From Methylacidiphilum caldifontis (GTDB taxonomy: Bacteria > Verrucomicrobiota > Verrucomicrobiia > Methylacidiphilales > CAMAQI01), in contig CAMCSM010000012.1 of assembly GCA_945877805.1 (NCBI GenBank), forward strand, positions 1 through 44,036: 44,036 bases of DNA. The letters are read 5' to 3'. The notes under the pieces are model-generated. The model was not told the origin of the DNA, searched no databases, and saw only the letters and a program-made list of their open reading frames with translations. Each line of letters opens with the position of its first letter. Position 1 is the stretch's first letter. This document shows positions 40,157-44,036 of this stretch, one piece after another. The translations under genes were made by a program, and so were the position numbers.

Positions 40157-41022
40157 TCGGTGCGGTACGAGAATTATTTATGTTTAATCATATTCTCATG
40201 ATTTATCATAAATTGAGCTATCATTTACAGCTGGCGTTTCAAAGGGCTGTATCGATGGGGCTGAGAAGGAGTATAGACTCTCAAAAACTTCCTGAAGTCA
40301 CTTTATTTATCAGTAGTTTTAATACCCTAAATGCATTGCAGGTCACCTTAGGGAGTCTCGAAAAAACAACGCAAAAGCGAGAACGGCTTGTGATTGCGGA
40401 TAATGCCTCAACGGATGGCTCACTAGAGTTTTTAAGGAGCTATTCGAGCAAGCGCTCTTGGGTCACATTGATTGAAAGCAAGGAGCTGAAGCTGCATGGT
40501 TTATGGATTGATGAAATGATTCGACTGTGCGAAACAAAGTACCTATTTTTCATTGATTCCGACATTCTTTTTTTAGGGAAGGATTTGATTTCTGAATGTG
40601 TTGAATATATGGAACGGAATAAGGATTGTTATTTATTTTCTAGTGAAAGACGAGATGGGGGCGTTATTCCGACCAATTGTATTACGATTCATGAGCCTTC
40701 TGTTGCCACGTGGTTTTTTGGTGTGCGAACGAGCGTTCGAGAGAAAATTAACGAATCATTTGTGATTCGATATCCCCACGAACAGCCAGAAATTAACGGT
40801 AAAAAAGTGGTGAGTGATACTGGGGCTAAGTTTATTCAAGCGATGAAGGAGAATCGACTCGGAGTCCATTATTTTCCTTGGTCATTAAGAGTGAGGTTTT
40901 ATCATTTTGGAAGTTTGAGTTGGCTCTATATGGTTGAGGGGGAAAATCGTTGGACTTTAATGAAAAAGTATCAATTATTGGATCTTAAACGAAGGGCAAA
41001 GGGCTATCAAGAGATTGTGTGA
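40153..41022 (+). CDS. Glycosyltransferase family 2 (GT-A)
   Basis: 289-residue GT2 glycosyltransferase. Core motifs are FISSFNTLNALQVTLGSLEK, IADNASTDGSLEFL and FFIDSDILF with the DxD metal site. GTG 40153 is chosen because it forms a GTGA overlap with the previous stop, the same arrangement seen between this gene and the next at 41019; ATG 40180 is the alternative. Linkage and donor are unknown. Confidence 0.85.
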   Translation: MIGAVRELFMFNHILMIYHKLSYHLQLAFQRAVSMGLRRSIDSQKLPEVTLFISSFNTLNALQVTLGSLEKTTQKRERLVIADNASTDGSLEFLRSYSSKRSWVTLIESKELKLHGLWIDEMIRLCETKYLFFIDSDILFLGKDLISECVEYMERNKDCYLFSSERRDGGVIPTNCITIHEPSVATWFFGVRTSVREKINESFVIRYPHEQPEINGKKVVSDTGAKFIQAMKENRLGVHYFPWSLRVRFYHFGSLSWLYMVEGENRWTLMKKYQLLDLKRRAKGYQEIV

Positions 41023-42107
41023 AGGTTTTAATTTTAAGCCCTACTTTTTTTAATCAGAAATCGTTTATTGGCGGAGCCGAGCGATATGTCGAAGAATTCA
41101 CCTGTGCGATTTCAAAGAGAGTTCCGACAACCTTTGTGAGCTTTGGGCCTGTTCGAGAAATCGTACACGAGGGAGAGCTAACCAAATCTATTTATCAGGT
41201 GTGGTGGTATCTGAGAGGGAGTCGATTGAATCCATTCAATTTAATTTCTTTGAAAGAGATCATGGGGAAGGATGTAATTTATATTCATGGGGTTTGCACC
41301 TTGATGTCGGATCTTACTTGTTTGATTGGGCGACTCCTGGGGAAGAAAGTTTATGTCATGGACCATGGGGGAGGTGGGGAGGTTGTCCTGAATCGAAGAA
41401 TTCCCGTTTTTGGTTTTTACACGGGGGGGATTGCTCAGTCTGATATCGCGGCGGAACTTCTTCCAAGGGAGATGCACTCTAAAATCACGGTGATTAAAGG
41501 AGGGGTTGATTTAAATCGTTTTCAAAGCAATGGGATGAAACGAGAGAAAAAACGAATCCTTTTTGTGGGAAGGCTTTTGGCGCATAAGGGAGTCGATCAA
41601 CTGATTCGCGCTTGCCATTTATTTCCTCAAAGCGATTGGAGGCTTGTTATTTTGGGGAATCCTTATGATCTTCCCTATGAAAAAGAGCTTCGAAAACTAG
41701 CCGAAGGCTATCCCGTTGAATTTATCCAAGGGGCTGAGGATAGGCGGCTGATGGAGGAGTATCAGAAAGCCAGCGTATTGGTTCTCCCGTCGACGAAAAA
41801 GGATTGCTACGGGCAAATTGCGAATGCCCCTGAACTGATGGGATTTGTGTTGATGGAGGCTCAAGCTTGTGGGATTCCCGTGATTTGTACCGATGTTGGG
41901 GCGACCAGTGAGTTTGTGAAGGAGGGGGAGACCGGCTATGTGGTTCCTCAGAATAAACCGGAAGCCATTCATGGGGCATTGGAGAAAGTTTTTGAGCAGT
42001 GGGAAAAAGAGGGAGAAAGGTTTGGAGAAAGATGTCGAGATTGGGTAAAGCAGTTTTCTTGGGAGACGGTGGTGAATAAACATTTGCAGTTGTTTCAGCA
42101 TGACTAA
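41019..42107 (+). CDS. Glycosyltransferase family 4 (GT-B)
   Basis: 362-residue GT-B glycosyltransferase. It has ILSPTFFNQKSFIGGAERYVE at the start (glycine-rich acceptor loop), VMDHGGGGE, RILFVGRLLAHKGVDQLI in the donor domain, an EX7E motif (ELMGFVLMEAQACGIPV) and CTDVGATSEFVKEGETGY. The start is GTG within a GTGA overlap with the upstream stop. It overlaps the next gene by 8 bp. Confidence 0.88.
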   Translation: MKVLILSPTFFNQKSFIGGAERYVEEFTCAISKRVPTTFVSFGPVREIVHEGELTKSIYQVWWYLRGSRLNPFNLISLKEIMGKDVIYIHGVCTLMSDLTCLIGRLLGKKVYVMDHGGGGEVVLNRRIPVFGFYTGGIAQSDIAAELLPREMHSKITVIKGGVDLNRFQSNGMKREKKRILFVGRLLAHKGVDQLIRACHLFPQSDWRLVILGNPYDLPYEKELRKLAEGYPVEFIQGAEDRRLMEEYQKASVLVLPSTKKDCYGQIANAPELMGFVLMEAQACGIPVICTDVGATSEFVKEGETGYVVPQNKPEAIHGALEKVFEQWEKEGERFGERCRDWVKQFSWETVVNKHLQLFQHD

Positions 42108-43245
42108 GCCGAAGATTCTTTTTTGTAGCCCGCATCCGCTGACCAAAACCTTGGGGATGCCCAAGATTATGATTGAGTGTGCGGAGGGGATGGAGAAGGT
42201 GGGATGGGAGGCAAAACTCATTGGACCTGAGATCTTTGGGGGAGAATTGATCGGGATCAATGCTTATCGTGTGGCCTTAAAAGAGTATCTTCTTAAAGAG
42301 GCAGATCAGTACGATGTGATTGAGTATGAGCACAACCGAATCATTGAAGCTCGGTCTGTTTTTCCCTCTCGTCCGCTCATGGTCGGTCGAGTATCGATTT
42401 TCTCATTTCGGGATGACCTTCCTCAGATTCCAAGATTTTCGGGATTCAAAAGAACTCTTTCTCGATCGATACGCTCCTTTTTCAAGAGAGGGGAGGAGGC
42501 TCGTGAGAAGGAAATGAGTCATCAATCGATTCTCAATGCGGAACTCCTGAATGTGGCAAATGAGGCGGACCGTTTGCAGATGATTCGAAAGGGGGTTGAT
42601 CCTAAGCGAATCGTGGTGTTTCCGTACGGCATTTGTGAGCGGCGGCGACCTCTTTTTGATCAGATTGAAAGTGCGGCCCCTAGGGAGGCCAGAGTGGTCT
42701 TTATTGGGACATTTGATGAACGCAAAGGAGGGGTTGATCTTCCTCGAATATTCAGCCGAATTCAAAAAAGGGTCCCGAATATAAAATTTCGATTATTGGG
42801 AACGGCAGGAATGTTTCAAACCAAAGCGGAGGTAAGAGGTTTTTTTCCCTCACAAGTACAAGCAAACTTAGAGGTGATTCCTCGATATCAGCCAGAAGAG
42901 CTCATGGGTTACCTTGCTGATTGCTCAATCGGAGTCTTCCCCTCCTATTTTGAAAGTTTTGGCTTTGGAGTTCTCGAGATGCTTGCGGCCTCGATTCCTG
43001 TCATTGCTTATCGAGCTCCTGGCCCCCCGATGATGTTGAAAGAGGAGGGGCTTGTGAATAGCGGAGATTGGCGAGGGATGGCAGATAAAGCCGTGCAATG
43101 GCTCAGTGATTTCACGGAACTCGAACGGTTAAGGGAGATCGCGAAAGAACGCTCGCAAGAATTTGATTGGAATCTGATCGCACAAAGAACCGGGGACTGC
43201 TATCTTCAAAAAATAAATCGGTCAAAGACTGAAAAAAACTCATGA
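42100..43245 (+). CDS. Glycosyltransferase family 4 (GT-B)
   Basis: 381-residue GT-B glycosyltransferase with an MPKIMIECAEGMEKVGWEA acceptor-side helix, VVFIGTFDERKGGVDLPRIF in the donor domain and an EX7E motif (ESFGFGVLEMLAASIPV) followed by YRAPGPPMML. The last dozen codons coincide with an inverse copy of the dispersed repeat seen at 3676 and 5593, so the C-terminus (INRSKTEKNS) is probably repeat-derived. Overlaps the next gene by 4 bp (ATGA). Confidence 0.87.
   Translation: MTKPKILFCSPHPLTKTLGMPKIMIECAEGMEKVGWEAKLIGPEIFGGELIGINAYRVALKEYLLKEADQYDVIEYEHNRIIEARSVFPSRPLMVGRVSIFSFRDDLPQIPRFSGFKRTLSRSIRSFFKRGEEAREKEMSHQSILNAELLNVANEADRLQMIRKGVDPKRIVVFPYGICERRRPLFDQIESAAPREARVVFIGTFDERKGGVDLPRIFSRIQKRVPNIKFRLLGTAGMFQTKAEVRGFFPSQVQANLEVIPRYQPEELMGYLADCSIGVFPSYFESFGFGVLEMLAASIPVIAYRAPGPPMMLKEEGLVNSGDWRGMADKAVQWLSDFTELERLREIAKERSQEFDWNLIAQRTGDCYLQKINRSKTEKNS
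43212..43240 (-). repeat. Dispersed repeat, copy 3 (inverse, at gene 3' end)
   Basis: AATAAATCGGTCAAAGACTG followed by an A-run corresponds to the inverse of the central part of the elements at 3676-3723 and 5593-5639. It lies within the final codons of a glycosyltransferase gene and covers roughly 25 bp, so relatedness is likely but not certain. Confidence 0.5.
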
Positions 43246-43880
43246 TCTACGATAGCTTTAATCGGAAATTAACGGAGTATCTTCCGGAAAAAGCGGAGAG
43301 AATCCTCGATTTAGGGTGCGGAACGGGACTCTTGGGAGAGTTTTTGAAGAAAAAATATCAAGCTCCTGTTGTCGGGATCACCTATTCAGCGGAAGAGGCC
43401 GAAAAATCACGATCTAAAATGGATGAGGTTTTTTGTGCTGATCTTAACCATTTTGATTTCAGTAAAATCGGTTCTTTTGATCTCGTGATTTGTAGTCATG
43501 TTCTGGAACATCTTACGGAGTCAAAGCGAGTGGTACAACAGCTCCAAAAGATCGTATCGGCTCGAGGAGTATTGGTCGTCGCGCTTCCGAATGTTTTGTA
43601 TTGGAAACAGCGCTGGGAATTTTTACGAGGCCGTTTTCAATATACGGAATGCGGCCTAATGGATACGACCCATGTTCGTTTTTTTGATTGGAGCACGGCT
43701 CAGGAGTTGTTAACTCAAAATGGCTGGAAAATTGAAAAAGCGATCGCAGACGGGAATTTGCCATTACCAATCGTGAGAAATCTCATGCCGCTAGGAGTCA
43801 GCCGTTGGCTCGATGCGAAGGCTCTCTCCTATGCTCCAGGACTTTTTGCGGGACAGTTTATTTTAAAAGCAACGAAATGA
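43242..43880 (+). CDS. Class I SAM-dependent methyltransferase (MetW/UbiG-like)
   Basis: 212-residue methyltransferase with textbook motif I RILDLGCGTGLLGEFL, VVGITYS, CADLNHFDF and LVICSHVLEHLTESKRVVQQL, then VLVVALPNVLYWKQRWEFLRGRF, a tail common to methyltransferases in glycan loci (MetW-like). Complete. It overlaps the glycosyltransferase before it by 4 bp and is followed 7 nt later by another start codon. Confidence 0.87.
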   Translation: MIYDSFNRKLTEYLPEKAERILDLGCGTGLLGEFLKKKYQAPVVGITYSAEEAEKSRSKMDEVFCADLNHFDFSKIGSFDLVICSHVLEHLTESKRVVQQLQKIVSARGVLVVALPNVLYWKQRWEFLRGRFQYTECGLMDTTHVRFFDWSTAQELLTQNGWKIEKAIADGNLPLPIVRNLMPLGVSRWLDAKALSYAPGLFAGQFILKATK

Positions 43881-43887
43881 GGATCAG

Positions 43888-44036
43888 ATGAAAAAAACGG
43901 CACCTCGACGTTTTGCATGGGTGAATAATGTACGAAATTCATCCATTGTGCAAACAAAACCCTTCGGCATGCGCCTTTTTGCGGGTTTTGTTCTTCAATG
44001 GATAAATTTCTTGGGTGTTGGGAGTTTAGCATCCAA
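43888..44036 (+). CDS. Partial reading frame running off the window end, function unknown
   Basis: An ATG at 43888, preceded by GAGGATCAG as ribosome-binding site and 7 nt after the upstream stop, opens a frame with no stop through the window end. The visible 49 residues start MKKTAPRRFAWVNNVRNS and include a hydrophobic stretch (FAGFVLQWINFLGVGSLAS). Too little is present for a family call; the operon position suggests another glycan gene. Confidence 0.5.
   Translation, partial: MKKTAPRRFAWVNNVRNSSIVQTKPFGMRLFAGFVLQWINFLGVGSLAS

Overview
The window is a 44 kb piece of a Gram-negative (diderm) bacterial chromosome of moderate, AT-leaning base composition. Diderm character follows from an RseP-type site-2 protease, a heptose (LPS-type sugar) pathway and an ABC polysaccharide exporter. 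A flagellar cap gene (fliD) shows the lineage is, or was, flagellated. Lineage cannot be fixed from sequence alone; GxxExxY genes and abundant small intergenic palindromic repeats are common in PVC-superphylum, Omnitrophota-like and similar environmental genomes, but that is inference. No tRNA, rRNA, CRISPR array or prophage was seen.

Layout. (1) 1-7.8 kb, mixed housekeeping and mobile DNA: rseP behind three tandem hairpins; a REP-associated tyrosine transposase bracketed by REP palindromes; a secreted or outer-membrane protein of unknown role (minus strand); a fusion of tRNA uridine hydroxylase (TrhO) with an RluA-type pseudouridine synthase, bracketed by direct repeats; and fliD (minus strand). 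(2) 7.8-22.4 kb, nucleotide-sugar section, all plus strand: Wzm-type permease, GmhA-like isomerase, GmhB-like phosphatase, transaldolase-family enzyme, five SDR epimerase/dehydratases, an HldE-like bifunctional enzyme with its domains in reversed order, a Gfo/Idh/MocA oxidoreductase, a UDP-glucose-dehydrogenase-like protein lacking the catalytic cysteine, and two methyltransferases, one of the sugar C-methyltransferase type. Many gene junctions here hold related intergenic repeats, and two hold GxxExxY genes framed by inverted repeats. (3) 22.4-44.0 kb, assembly, export and decoration section: about eight glycosyltransferases, the Wzt ATPase with C-terminal domain, seven further methyltransferase domains, an MBOAT plus SGNH-like O-acyltransferase pair and a polytopic membrane protein. 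These genes are tightly packed or overlapping and lack the intergenic repeats.

How it fits together (inference): sedoheptulose 7-phosphate is isomerised, phosphorylated, dephosphorylated and nucleotidylated to an activated heptose, then reshaped by the SDRs, oxidoreductase and C-methyltransferase. Glycosyltransferases polymerise it together with other sugars, O-methyl and O-acyl groups are added, and Wzm/Wzt exports the chain. The expected product is a heavily methylated O-antigen-like or capsule-like glycan.

The most unusual signal is the repeat system. GxxExxY (PD-(D/E)xK-like) genes sit inside inverted repeats built of roughly 10-bp units. The same repeat modules recur, without the gene, at junctions between sugar genes, where their edges form stop codons of upstream genes and abut the start codons of downstream genes.
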